Assembly: GCF_014779555.2 (NCBI RefSeq)
Contig: NZ_CP094357.1
Location: forward strand, 620,001 to 684,000
Direction of reading: 5' to 3'
Origin: Lysobacter capsici
GTDB lineage: Bacteria > Pseudomonadota > Gammaproteobacteria > Xanthomonadales > Xanthomonadaceae
DNA: 64,000 bases
In this document: piece after piece, positions 9,105 to 17,302 of the stretch
How the letters are laid out: each line of letters opens with the position of its first letter
How positions within the stretch are numbered: position 1 is the stretch's first letter
The notes under the pieces: generated by a model
Databases searched by the model: none
Seen by the model: the letters and a program-made list of their open reading frames with translations, nothing else
Told to the model about the DNA's origin: nothing
Translations under genes and position numbers: made by a program

Positions 9105-9498
9105 AGCAAAAGCAAATCCCCCCTGTCCCCCTTTTGCAAAGGGGGGAGGCGATCGGCGGAGTTCGTTGCTTGGGGGATGGCGCGGTGGCTTTCGTTGATG
9201 CTGTGATCGCGGCATGGAAGACGTTCCGGATATCGAAGACGCTCCAGGCACCGACAATGTTCCAGATGTCGAAGGTGCTCCAGATATCGAAGGTGCTCCA
9301 GACATCGAAGATGGTCCAGACGTCGAAGATGGTCCAGACGTCGAAGCAGTTCCAGGCATCGCGAATGCTCCGACCATTCCGCCTGCTCCAAATCTCCCCG
9401 ACGCCTTCGGCTCTCCAAACTCGCTGTGTCCCCCCATCCAAACCCGTGCTTTTCCCCCCTTTGCAAAAGGGGGGCAGGGGGGATTCGCTTTTGCCTTT
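9105..9498. repeat. Composite repeat: inverted C/G palindromes around an 18-bp minisatellite
   Basis: The 516-base gap after rsgA is mostly this element. The outer parts are inverted copies of about 42 bases (9105-9149 and 9454-9498) centred on CCCCCTTTTGCAAAGGGGG. Inside, 9217-9360 has eight head-to-tail 18-mers of type GAAGATGGTCCAGACGTC, in frame with the downstream gene (Asp/Val/Pro hexapeptides). All frames stay open there, so openness is not evidence of coding. The downstream protein family starts after the repeat, so I treat it as noncoding. Confidence 0.75.
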
Positions 9499-9558
9499 GC
9501 TGTTGCCCCTGCCGTCAGCGCCAACCCCGAACCCCCACCGCCCCCGCGGAACCCACCC

Positions 9559-10836
9559 ATGAGCCTGCCGCCCCCGCCCAGCCTCGCCCCCGACATCCAG
9601 CACCACGCCGCGCTCGACGCGCGCATGGTCCGCGCCGCGCGCGGCATCAAGCTGCTGACCATGGCCAGTTGGCCGGCCGGGCTGGAAGCGCCGTTCCTCG
9701 CCGATTACGCGCGCGGCGTCGCCCGGCTGCCGGTGATCGATTACCCCAAGCACGATTTCAGCGACGTGCGCGCCGAACTCGAGGCGGTCGCCAACGAAGC
9801 CGACCCCGACCATCCGCTCGGCGAGTACCTGATCGAATCGGCGCATTCCTGGGGCATCGCCGCGCAGTTGCTCGAATGCCTAGGCACACCGCAAGTCACC
9901 GATTACTCGGTGCGGTTGTTCGGCAAACCCGATGTCGCCTTGCCCGGGCAAGGCCCGAGCACCCGCGAAGCGGCCAACCATTTCATCTCCATCGCCAACG
10001 AACTCGACCGCGAACTGATGTCGCCGGCGGAAACCGTGGAGATTTCCGCGACCGCGCTGAGCCTGCAATTGCAGCGCGACCTCGACGACTATTTCGATAC
10101 CCGCGTGATCGACGTAGTCCTCGACCCGACCCTGATCGCCAAGGCCGCGGCCGGCGCGACCCGCATCCGCCTGCGCACCGGCGCGGCGTTCAGCGACTAC
10201 GATCGCCACCAGTTGCTGCAACACGAAGCCTTCGTGCATTCGCTGACCGCGCTCAACGGCCGCGAGCAACCGGTGCTGCCGAGCCTGGCGCTGTCGTCGC
10301 CGCGCAGCACCGCCACCCAGGAAGGCTTGGCGACCTTCGCCGAACAGATCACCGGCAGCATCGACATCGGCCGCATGAAGCGCCTGAGCCTGCGCATCGA
10401 CGCGGTCGCGATGGCGCTGGACGGCGCCGATTTCATCGAAGTGTTCCGCTATTTCATCGACGCCGGCCAGACCCAGGACGAAAGCTTCGCCTCGGCGCAG
10501 CGCGTGTTCCGCGGCGTGCCGACCGGCGGCGGCGCGGCCTTCACCAAGGACACCGTGTACCTGCGCGGCCTGGTCGGCGTGCATACCTTCTTCCGCTGGG
10601 CCTTGCGTCAGCAGAAGCTGCACCTGTGCCGCTGGCTGTTCGCCGGCAAGATGACCCTCGGCGACGTGCAGCGTTTCGAACCCCTGTTCCACGACGGCGT
10701 GCTGGCGCCGCCACGCTGGATGCCGCCGTGGATTACCCGCGCCAATGGCTTGGCCGGCATGCTGGCGTTCTCGCTGTTCGCCAATCGCATCCGCCTGGAC
10801 CAGATGGCCGAGGGCGATTTCAGCGAGATCGGGTGA
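9559..10836 (+). CDS. DUF1704 / QEGLA-motif protein, putative zinc metallopeptidase
   Basis: 425 residues, start ATG 9559 (MSLPPPPS). The family is often labelled flavohemoglobin-expression-modulating QEGLA protein; QEGLA begins at residue 254. HEAFVH (H222, E223, H227) is an HExxxH motif, and the QEGLA Glu lies about 33 residues on. This is the pattern of the eukaryotic DUF1704 enzymes (MATCAP/KIAA0895L), zinc carboxypeptidases that detyrosinate tubulin. Peptidase activity here is inferred. The N-terminus is Pro-rich; no signal peptide. The in-frame minisatellite upstream is probably not translated. Confidence 0.8.
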   Translation: MSLPPPPSLAPDIQHHAALDARMVRAARGIKLLTMASWPAGLEAPFLADYARGVARLPVIDYPKHDFSDVRAELEAVANEADPDHPLGEYLIESAHSWGIAAQLLECLGTPQVTDYSVRLFGKPDVALPGQGPSTREAANHFISIANELDRELMSPAETVEISATALSLQLQRDLDDYFDTRVIDVVLDPTLIAKAAAGATRIRLRTGAAFSDYDRHQLLQHEAFVHSLTALNGREQPVLPSLALSSPRSTATQEGLATFAEQITGSIDIGRMKRLSLRIDAVAMALDGADFIEVFRYFIDAGQTQDESFASAQRVFRGVPTGGGAAFTKDTVYLRGLVGVHTFFRWALRQQKLHLCRWLFAGKMTLGDVQRFEPLFHDGVLAPPRWMPPWITRANGLAGMLAFSLFANRIRLDQMAEGDFSEIG

Positions 10837-10861
10837 TCTAAAAAAGTTGATCCCTAGAAAA

Positions 10862-10962
10862 GCCCCTCTCCCGCTGGCGGGAGAGGGGTTGGGGTGAGGG
10901 CATCGGCAACCCGCGTACCCTCATCCGCCCTTCGGGCACCTTCTCCCGCAAGCGGGAGAAGG
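10862..10962. repeat. CCCTCTCCCGC hairpin pair between convergent genes
   Basis: 10862-10900 (CCCCTCTCCCGCTGGCGGG... then GGTTGGGGTGAGGG) and the variant 10917-10962 (CCCTCATCCGCCC..., CTTCTCCCGCAAGCGGGAGA). They lie between the convergent DUF1704 and acetoacetyl-CoA reductase genes and could act as a two-way terminator. Confidence 0.75.
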
Positions 10963-10972
10963 AAACAAAAGC

Positions 10973-11713
10973 TCAATTCATATGCAGGCCGCCATTGACC
11001 GCATAGTCCGCGCCGGTCACGAACGCCGCATCATCCGACGCCAACCACGCGCACAAGCTCGCGACTTCCTCGGGCTTGCCCAGCCGTCGCACCGGCACCG
11101 ACGCGGCCAAGCGATCGAGCACGTCCGGCGGGAACGCGCTGATCGCGGCGCTGGCGACATACCCGGGTGACACGGTGTTGACGGTGACCCCGCGCGCGGC
11201 GAACTCCTGGGCCAGTGCACGAGTGAAGCCATGCATCGCCGACTTCGCGGTGGCGTAGTTGACCTGGCCGATCTGTCCCTTCTGCGCGCTGACCGAGGCG
11301 ATGTTGACGATGCGACCCCAGCCGCGCGCGGACATGCCGTCGATCACCTGCTTGGTGATGTTGAACAAGGTATGCAAATTGCCGGCCATCACCGCGTTCC
11401 AGTCCTCGCGGGTCATCTGCCGGAACAGGATGTCGCGGGTGCCGCCGGCGTTGTTGACCAGCACATCGACCTCGCCGACCTCGGCCTTGACCTTGGCGAA
11501 CGCGGCGACCGTGGAATCCCAGTCGGCGGCATTGCCTTCCGAGGCGATGAAGTCGAACCCCAGCTCGCGCTGCTCGCGCAGCCAGCCGGCCTTGCGCGGC
11601 GAATTCGGCCCGCAACCGGCGACCACGGTGTGGCCGCTGAGCGCGAGCTTTTGGCAGATCGCGGTGCCGAGGCTGCCCATGCCGCTGGTGACGTAGGCGA
11701 TGCGGAGTGTCAT
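10973..11713 (-). CDS. phbB: Acetoacetyl-CoA reductase (NADPH), PhaB/PhbB
   Basis: 246 residues, short-chain dehydrogenase. It reduces acetoacetyl-CoA to (R)-3-hydroxybutyryl-CoA for PHB synthesis. VAGCGPNSPRK (31-41) is the PhaB cofactor-loop hallmark; NNAGGTRD follows, and the catalytic set is S140, Y153, K157. The glycine loop is TSGMGSLG rather than TGGMGGIG. No PHB synthase or thiolase gene lies next to it, so co-location with the pathway is missing. Start ATG 11713 is preceded by a GAG-rich repeat that also supplies a Shine-Dalgarno-like AAGGAG. Confidence 0.85.
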   Translation of the reverse strand: MTLRIAYVTSGMGSLGTAICQKLALSGHTVVAGCGPNSPRKAGWLREQRELGFDFIASEGNAADWDSTVAAFAKVKAEVGEVDVLVNNAGGTRDILFRQMTREDWNAVMAGNLHTLFNITKQVIDGMSARGWGRIVNIASVSAQKGQIGQVNYATAKSAMHGFTRALAQEFAARGVTVNTVSPGYVASAAISAFPPDVLDRLAASVPVRRLGKPEEVASLCAWLASDDAAFVTGADYAVNGGLHMN

Positions 11714-11729
11714 GGTTTACTCCTTGGAG

Positions 11730-11833
11730 CGAGAAGTGAGTTTGCAGGAGTGAGGAGTGAGTAAAAGCGGGACGTGGGGAAGGTGGGCGGCCTTGGCTCC
11801 TACTCACTCCTCACTCCTGCGAACTCGTTCCTG
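11730..11833. repeat. GAGTGAGGAGTGAG inverted-repeat element (copy 1)
   Basis: About 100 bases with ends GCAGGAGTGAGGAGTGAG (to 11761) and CTCACTCCTCACTCCTGC (from 11804) followed by GAACTCGTTCCTG. It lies at the 5' side of phbB. The same element occurs at 13365-13461 and, three times in tandem, at 17001-17408. No coding capacity of its own. Confidence 0.78.
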
Positions 11834-11903
11834 ACGTGGTGACATGGGCGATGCGGTGGGGCATGGCGAACGGTTCCCGTAGGAGGCGTCGCCCGGTATC
11901 CGA

Positions 11904-11990
11904 CTGTAGGAGCGGCGCGAGCCGCGACCGCGACATCGCGCTTGCGACGCAGCCGTGAGGTCGCGGTCGCGGCTTGCGCCGCTCCTACAG
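11904..11990. repeat. GTAGGAGCGGCG REP pair, inverted
   Basis: 11904-11935 and inverse 11958-11990, ending 8 bases short of the citrate transporter stop codon. Together with the element at 11730-11833 it fills the 284-base gap between phbB and the transporter gene. Confidence 0.82.
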
Positions 11991-11997
11991 GGAGCCA

Positions 11998-13326
11998 TCA
12001 AGCAGCGAAGGGGTATAGGGCGAAAGCGAGCGAAGCGACCATCAACAACAACGAAATCAACACCGCCCATTTCAAGGTGAACTTCTGGTGGTCGGCGAAA
12101 TCGACGTTGGCCATGCCGACCAACAGATACGTCGACGGCACCAGCGGGCTGAGCAGATGCACCGGCTGTCCGGCCAGGGACGCGCGCGCCATTTCCACCG
12201 GCGTGATCCCGTAATGGCCCGCCGCTTCCGACAGGATCGGCAGCACGCCGAAATAGAACGCGTCGTTGGACATGAAGAAGGTGAAGGGCATGCTCGCGAT
12301 CGCGGTGATCACCGCCAGATACGGGCCCCAGGCATCGGGAATCACCGCCAGGAAGCTGCGCGACATCGCCTCGACCATGCCGGTGTTGGACAGGATCCCG
12401 GTGAAGATGCCGGCGGCGAAGATCAGCGACACCACCGCTAGCACGTTGCCGGCGTGATTGCCGATGCGGCGGCGCTGTTCGGCCAGATCGGGGTAGTTGA
12501 TCACCAGCGCGATCGCGAAGCCGATCATGAACAACACCGGCAGCGGCAGCACGCCGAGCACCAGCGCGGTCATCAAGGCCACGGTCAAGGCGGCGTTGAC
12601 CCACAGCAGCTTCGGCCGCTTGGTGTCTTCGCTGTCGGCGAGCGTGGGCAGGTTGTCGCTGTCGGTATCGAGGTCGGGGTTCCAGTCCTCGCCGTGGCCG
12701 GGCAGGGTGACGATGCCCAGCCGACGGCGTTCGCGGATGCCCAGGTACCAGGCCAGCGCGATGATGCCCAGCAGCGAGATCGCCATCGCCGGCACCAGCG
12801 GCACGAACACGTCGCTGGGATCGACATGCAGCGCGGTCGCCGCGCGCGCGGTCGGCCCGCCCCAGGGCGTGAGGTTCATCACTCCGCCGGCGAGAATCGT
12901 CACGCAGGTCAGGTTGAGCGCGTTCATGCGCAGGCGCTGATACAGCGGCAGCATCGCCGAGACGGTGATCATGTAGGTGGTCGAGCCGTCGCCGTCGAGC
13001 GAGATCAGCATCGCCAGCACCGCGGTGCCGACCACGATCTTGACCGGATCGCCCTTCACCAGCTTGAGGATGCGGCGCACGATCGGATCGAACAGGCCGG
13101 CGTCGATCATCACCCCGAAGTACAGGATCGCGAACATCAGCATCACGCCGGTCGGCGCGATCTTCTTGATGCCCTCGATCATCATCTCGCCGATGCCGGC
13201 GCTGAACCCGCCGAGCAGGGCGAACGCGATCGGGATCACGATCAACGCCACCAGCGGCGACAGCCGCTTGCTCATGATCAGGTACATGAAGGTGAGGACC
13301 ATGCCGAAGCCGAGTGCGGTCAGCAT
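11998..13326 (-). CDS. citH: CitMHS-family citrate-metal:proton symporter
   Basis: 442 residues, 11-12 hydrophobic segments. CitMHS proteins carry citrate complexed to Mg2+ or Ca2+ inward with protons. The opening MLTALGFGMVLTFMYLIMSKRLSPLVALI, the loop ISLDGDGSTTYMIT and MNLTPWGGPTARAA are family landmarks. It lies beside an OprP-like porin and across from TctD/TctE, matching the citrate-responsive loci of Xanthomonas where the transporter is named citH; the symbol rests on that synteny. An inverted-repeat element separates it from the porin gene. Confidence 0.85.
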   Translation of the reverse strand: MLTALGFGMVLTFMYLIMSKRLSPLVALIVIPIAFALLGGFSAGIGEMMIEGIKKIAPTGVMLMFAILYFGVMIDAGLFDPIVRRILKLVKGDPVKIVVGTAVLAMLISLDGDGSTTYMITVSAMLPLYQRLRMNALNLTCVTILAGGVMNLTPWGGPTARAATALHVDPSDVFVPLVPAMAISLLGIIALAWYLGIRERRRLGIVTLPGHGEDWNPDLDTDSDNLPTLADSEDTKRPKLLWVNAALTVALMTALVLGVLPLPVLFMIGFAIALVINYPDLAEQRRRIGNHAGNVLAVVSLIFAAGIFTGILSNTGMVEAMSRSFLAVIPDAWGPYLAVITAIASMPFTFFMSNDAFYFGVLPILSEAAGHYGITPVEMARASLAGQPVHLLSPLVPSTYLLVGMANVDFADHQKFTLKWAVLISLLLMVASLAFALYPFAA

Positions 13327-13364
13327 TTGCGATTCCTTGGAGAAAAGAGTGGAGAGGAATGAGG

Positions 13365-13461
13365 AACGAGTGCGCAGGAGTGAGGAATGAGTGGCGGCGC
13401 GCGATAGTTTCGAACTGCCGGTGGTCGGCTGTTACTCGTTTCTCACTCCTGCGCACTCGTT
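13365..13461. repeat. GAGTGAGGAGTGAG inverted-repeat element (copy 2)
   Basis: Left arm 13365-13391 (AACGAGTGCGCAGGAGTGAG...) pairs with right arm 13435-13461; 25 of 27 bases complement. It fills the gap between the porin stop and the transporter start. A stem this size could attenuate porin-to-transporter readthrough. Confidence 0.82.
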
Positions 13462-13468
13462 CCTGGCT

Positions 13469-14659
13469 TCAAAAGTCGTACTGAAACCGTCCGGTAACCG
13501 CGCGCGTCCGATCCAGCGTCACATCCGCCAGCCGATCGCGATTGCGGCTCTCGATCCAGTCGAGCATGAAGCGAAGATTCGAGCGCAGATGCCAGTTCAC
13601 CCCGAAGCTGACCTGTTCCATCGACACGTCGTTGAAATCCGCCGCGCCATTGAGATGCTGTTTGCCGCGGATCGTGTCGTAGCGCGCCGCCAGCTGCCAG
13701 GCGCCGCTGCCGCGCGTGGGCTTGACCCGGCCGAAGCGGCCGGACTTGCTGTCGTACGGCGTGGTTTCGCCGGTGATGAACCAGCCGATCAGGCCGTAGG
13801 CCGAGCGGATCTCGCCGCGTTGCGAACCGTCGTCGAAATTCGCGCCGCTCACTTCCGATTGCAGATACCAGGGCCCGCGAGCGAAGCCGAACTCCAGCGA
13901 GTATTTGTCGACATCGGTATCGAGCCCGCGATTGAAATTCACCAAGGTCGCGCGGCTGTTGTCGGATAGATGCCCGGCCGGGCGCGGCGCGATGCGCAGG
14001 CCGTTGGCGCCGTCGCGGCCGGGATGGTCGTAGGACTCGCGCGCCAGCGACAGGCCCAGATGCAGGGTGTCGCCGTCGTCGTGGCGCGGCGCCCAGGTGC
14101 CGCGCGCGCCGAATGCGCGGCCCTTGACCTGCCACACGTCGATGCTTTCCAGGCTGTAGACGCTGCCGCCCACGGTGTAGTCCTCGCCCGCGGTGATCCA
14201 CGCCGCGCCCAAGCGATACAACGGCGCGACCGAACTGGCGAACATGCTGCGTTCCATGAACGCGCCGTAGTTCGAACTGATCCGGTCGTCCAGGGTGAAG
14301 TACTGCTTGAACTGGCCGATCGTCAGCTTGCCGGCCTTGAAGTCCCGGGTGACGTAGACGTCCTTGGCCTCGACGCTGTCGCCGGTGAAATCGTCCTGCA
14401 GCCCGGCGAAGTCGCCTTCGATCTTGTAGCCCCAGCCGTAGAACTTGCCCGACACGTCCAGCCACAGCCGTCGCACTTCGGTGTCGTCGGGGTTGGCGAT
14501 GCCGCGGCTGTCGTTGTCGAACTGGGCGAAGTCCCAGTGAATGCGTCCGCCGAGTTCGGCGGTGACCGGGCGCTCGCCGGAATCTTGCGCATGGACGCCG
14601 CCGGACGCGGCGAGCAGGCACAGCGCGACGCACGCGCCGGCGTGGTGGACAACAGCCAT
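13469..14659 (-). CDS. OprP/OprO-type outer-membrane porin
   Basis: 396 residues from ATG 14659, which has GGGAG 9 bases upstream and gives a clean signal peptide (MAVVHHAGACVALCLLAASG, cleavage after VHA). The mature part alternates short beta strands with aromatic ends and closes with FQYDF, the terminal Phe needed for outer-membrane assembly. GRIHWDFAQFDND and VRRLWLDVSGKFYG are OprP/OprO family features. The family takes up phosphate or other anions; next to citH and tctDE a citrate/tricarboxylate role is likely (inferred). Upstream gene of the citH transcript. Confidence 0.82.
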   Translation of the reverse strand: MAVVHHAGACVALCLLAASGGVHAQDSGERPVTAELGGRIHWDFAQFDNDSRGIANPDDTEVRRLWLDVSGKFYGWGYKIEGDFAGLQDDFTGDSVEAKDVYVTRDFKAGKLTIGQFKQYFTLDDRISSNYGAFMERSMFASSVAPLYRLGAAWITAGEDYTVGGSVYSLESIDVWQVKGRAFGARGTWAPRHDDGDTLHLGLSLARESYDHPGRDGANGLRIAPRPAGHLSDNSRATLVNFNRGLDTDVDKYSLEFGFARGPWYLQSEVSGANFDDGSQRGEIRSAYGLIGWFITGETTPYDSKSGRFGRVKPTRGSGAWQLAARYDTIRGKQHLNGAADFNDVSMEQVSFGVNWHLRSNLRFMLDWIESRNRDRLADVTLDRTRAVTGRFQYDF

Positions 14660-14864
14660 CGATGGTTCTCCCGACCCTGCTTTTCCCGCGGTTTCGCGCG
14701 ACATGCGCGCTCACTGCGCTTATAGTTGGGTCGGCCCGCACGGCTGTCCCAACCCCTCCAGCGCAGGCTAGGCGGCGCAAGCTGTCAAAGACCTGTCATC
14801 GCCGATGCTGTTTTTACCGCCGCGGCCTGAACCCGGCTTCTGACCGAGCGACGGAGTCCATCTG

Positions 14865-15572
14865 GTGCGAATTTTGTTGGTGGAGGACAACGCCGATCTG
14901 GCCGACGCGATCGTCCGGCGCATGCGCCGCGACGGCCACGCGCTGGATTGGCAGTCCGACGGGCTCAAGGCTGCCAGCGTGTTGCGATATCAAAGCTTCG
15001 ACTTGATCGTGCTCGACATCGGCCTGCCGCGCCTGAGCGGGCTGGGCCTGCTCGCCGGCCTGCGCGAACGCGGCGACGCCACCCCGGTGTTGATGCTGAC
15101 CGCGCGCGACGGCATCGAGGACCGGGTCCAGGCGCTCGATGCCGGCGCCGACGACTACCTGGCCAAGCCCTTCGATTTCCGCGAGTTCGAAGCGCGCTGC
15201 CGGGTGCTGCTGCGGCGCAACCGCGGCCAGGCCAGCGCGGTCGTGCAGATCGGCGGCTTCGCCTTCGACAGCGGCGCGCATCGGGTCAGTCTCGATGGCG
15301 AAGCGATCGAACTGCCGAACCGTGAATTCCGCCTGCTGGAAATCCTGATCGGCAAACTCGGCCAGGTGGTCAGCAAGGACGAGATCGGCAACGGCCTGTT
15401 CGGCTTCGACGACGAAGCAGGGCCGAACGCGATCGAGTTGTATATCGGCCGTCTGCGCAAGCGCCTGGCCGCCGCGCCGCTGCGCATCGTCACCGTGCGC
15501 GGCGCCGGTTACATGATCGAAGCATCCGATGCCGCGCAAGTCGACGTTCCGGTGGAGCCGGCCGATGGCTGA
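14865..15572 (+). CDS. tctD: Response regulator, OmpR family (TctD-like)
   Basis: 235 residues. Receiver domain 1-112 with acidic pocket E7/D8 and phosphoacceptor D51 (IVLDIGLPRLSG), T/A switch at LTARD and KPFDF; winged-helix DNA-binding domain from about 130 (ELPNREFRLLEIL ... VSKDEI ... NAIELYIGRLRKRL ... TVRGAGYMI). Start is GTG 14865 with GGAG upstream (ACGGAG). It is divergent from the porin/citH pair and overlaps the kinase gene by 8 bases. In TctDE systems this regulator activates tricarboxylate uptake genes. Confidence 0.85.
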   Translation: MRILLVEDNADLADAIVRRMRRDGHALDWQSDGLKAASVLRYQSFDLIVLDIGLPRLSGLGLLAGLRERGDATPVLMLTARDGIEDRVQALDAGADDYLAKPFDFREFEARCRVLLRRNRGQASAVVQIGGFAFDSGAHRVSLDGEAIELPNREFRLLEILIGKLGQVVSKDEIGNGLFGFDDEAGPNAIELYIGRLRKRLAAAPLRIVTVRGAGYMIEASDAAQVDVPVEPADG

Positions 15573-16998
15573 GCCGGCGCGCCCGCATTCGATCCGCCGC
15601 ACCTTGCTGGTATATCTCGGCGTGCTGTCGTTGATCGGGGCGGTCCTGCTGTTTCTCGCCGCGCGCAGTTATGGCCGCGCCGCCGCCGACCGTTCCTACG
15701 ATCACCTGCTGATCGCCTCGGCGTTGTCGATCGCCGACAGCGTCGCGCTGGTCGACGGGCAATGGCAGGTGGACCTGCCGTATGCCGCGCTGGATCTGCT
15801 GGCGATGGCGCCGGAGGATCGCGTGTACTACCGCGTCTCCAGCAGTCGAGGCGCCGGCCGCGGCGGCGGCACCATCACCGGTTACGCCGATCTGCCCGCG
15901 CCGCCGTCGCCGCCGCTGGACGGCAAGCCGAAGCTGTTCGATGCGATGTACCTGGGCGAACGCACGCGGTTCGTCGCGGTGTCGCGCTGGGTCGCCGGTC
16001 CGGCCAGCCAAGGGCAGGCGATCGTGCAAGTGGGGCAGACGCGGATCGCGCGCGAAGCCCTGGCCGACGATGTGGTGCTGCGCGCGCTGATCGCGATCGT
16101 GGCGCTGTCGCTGGCGGCGCTGGCGCTGGTCTGGGTCGGCGTGCATCGCGCACTGCGTCCGTTGCAGAAACTCGAACGCGACCTGTCGCTGCGCGAACCG
16201 TCCGACCTCAAGCCGGTGCCCGGTTCGGTGCCGCTGGAACTCGGCGAACTGGTCGGCGCTTTGAACCGCTTCATGGGCCGGCTGGCGGCCAGCAACGAAA
16301 CCTTGCGCGCGTTCATGGGCGACGCCGCGCATCAGATGCGCACGCCGCTGGCCGCGCTGCGCGCGCAGGCGCAGCTGGCGCTGGACGAAGACGATCCGGC
16401 CGAGCAGCGCCGCAGTCTGGTGATGATCGAACGCAACGCCAATCACATGAGCCGGCTGTTGAACCAGTTGCTCAGCGATGCCAGCGCGATTCATCGCTCG
16501 CACCTGCAGCAGTTCGAAACCGTCGACCTGGCCGAACTGCTGCATCAGGCGCTGTACGAATCGATCCCGCAGTCCGGCCCGCGTCCGGACCTGAATCTGG
16601 CGGTGACCAGCGACCCGGTGCGCGTGCAGGGCGATGCCTTGCTGCTGCGCGAGGCGATCAAGAACCTGATCGACAACGCGCTCAAGCACGGCCAGCCGCG
16701 TCCCGGCCAACCCAGCGGCCCGTTGCAGATCGCGCTGACCGTGGCCGCGGGCGAGGGCAACGCCGCCTCCAGCGCAGTGCTGACGGTGGCCGACCACGGC
16801 CCCGGCATCGCCGCCGCCGATGCGCAAACCGTGTTCGAACGCTTCGCGCGCGGCCGCGACGCCGCCTCGGGCGGCGCCGGTTTGGGTTTGGCGATCGTCA
16901 AACGCATCGTCGACAGCCACGGCGGCCGCATCGACCTTAACAATCGGGTCGGCGGCGGCTTGGTGGTGACGTTGCGCTTGCCCAGGAGCTTGCTGTGA
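15565..16998 (+). CDS. tctE: Sensor histidine kinase (TctE-like)
   Basis: 477 residues from ATG 15565, overlapping tctD. TM1 about 12-32, a periplasmic domain 33-170 and TM2 about 172-192 precede a short HAMP-like linker. H-box GDAAHQMRTPLAAL with H256; N-box KNLIDNALKHG; G-boxes ADHGPGI and GGAGLGLAIV. The C-terminus is RLPRSLL, and its TGA overlaps a GTG start (GTGA). The last 11 codons lie inside the first unit of a 152-bp tandem triplication, so every copy of the unit repeats the end of this gene. Confidence 0.85.
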   Translation: MAEPARPHSIRRTLLVYLGVLSLIGAVLLFLAARSYGRAAADRSYDHLLIASALSIADSVALVDGQWQVDLPYAALDLLAMAPEDRVYYRVSSSRGAGRGGGTITGYADLPAPPSPPLDGKPKLFDAMYLGERTRFVAVSRWVAGPASQGQAIVQVGQTRIAREALADDVVLRALIAIVALSLAALALVWVGVHRALRPLQKLERDLSLREPSDLKPVPGSVPLELGELVGALNRFMGRLAASNETLRAFMGDAAHQMRTPLAALRAQAQLALDEDDPAEQRRSLVMIERNANHMSRLLNQLLSDASAIHRSHLQQFETVDLAELLHQALYESIPQSGPRPDLNLAVTSDPVRVQGDALLLREAIKNLIDNALKHGQPRPGQPSGPLQIALTVAAGEGNAASSAVLTVADHGPGIAAADAQTVFERFARGRDAASGGAGLGLAIVKRIVDSHGGRIDLNNRVGGGLVVTLRLPRSLL

Positions 16999-17150
16999 AA
17001 AACGAGTGCACAGGAGTGAGAAGTGAGAAAAAGCGGGAACGCTGGCATTGGACCGCCGCGCGCTGCTTTTGCCTTTACTCGTTCCTCACTCCTCTCAACT
17101 CGTTTCTCGCCTTGATGGTGACGTTGCGCTTGCCCAGGAGCTTGCTGTGA
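16995..17150 (+). CDS. 51-residue mini-ORF from repeat unit 1
   Basis: GTG 16995 overlaps the tctE stop (GTGA) and has AGGAG six bases upstream. The 51-residue frame starts like the binding protein (VKNECTGVRSEKKRERWHW), continues through a hydrophobic stretch and ends LRLPRSLL, the same C-terminus as TctE, because it runs into unit 2. Its stop again overlaps a GTG. Probably a by-product of duplication, but arranged so that translational coupling can continue. Confidence 0.45.
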   Translation: MKNECTGVRSEKKRERWHWTAARCFCLYSFLTPLNSFLALMVTLRLPRSLL

Positions 17151-17302
17151 AAAACGAGTGCACAGGAGTGAGGAGTGAGAAAAAGCGGGAACGCTGGCAT
17201 TGGACCGCCGCGCGCTGCTTTTGCCTTTACTCGTTCCTCACTCCTCTCAACTCGTTTCTCGCCTTGATGGTGACGTTGCGCCTGCCCAGGAGCTTGCTGT
17301 GA
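17147..17302 (+). CDS. 51-residue mini-ORF from repeat unit 2
   Basis: Same structure as the preceding mini-ORF and almost identical in sequence: GTG 17147 overlaps the previous stop, and its own TGA (17300-17302) overlaps the GTG of the binding-protein gene. The peptide has a basic start and a hydrophobic middle (FCLYSFLTPLNSFLAL), so it could enter the membrane if made. Confidence 0.45.
   Translation: MKNECTGVRSEKKRERWHWTAARCFCLYSFLTPLNSFLALMVTLRLPRSLL

Noticed and set aside
9214-9558. In-frame N-terminal extension of the DUF1704 protein through the minisatellite
   Set aside because: The Asp/Val/Pro repeats have no match to the family start, all frames are open across the repeat, and ATG 9559 fits better.
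17048-17302. 84-codon frame starting at ATG 17048
   Set aside because: It begins inside repeat unit 1 in a frame that only later joins mini-ORF 2, and has no ribosome site; GTG 17147 with AGGAG is the better start.
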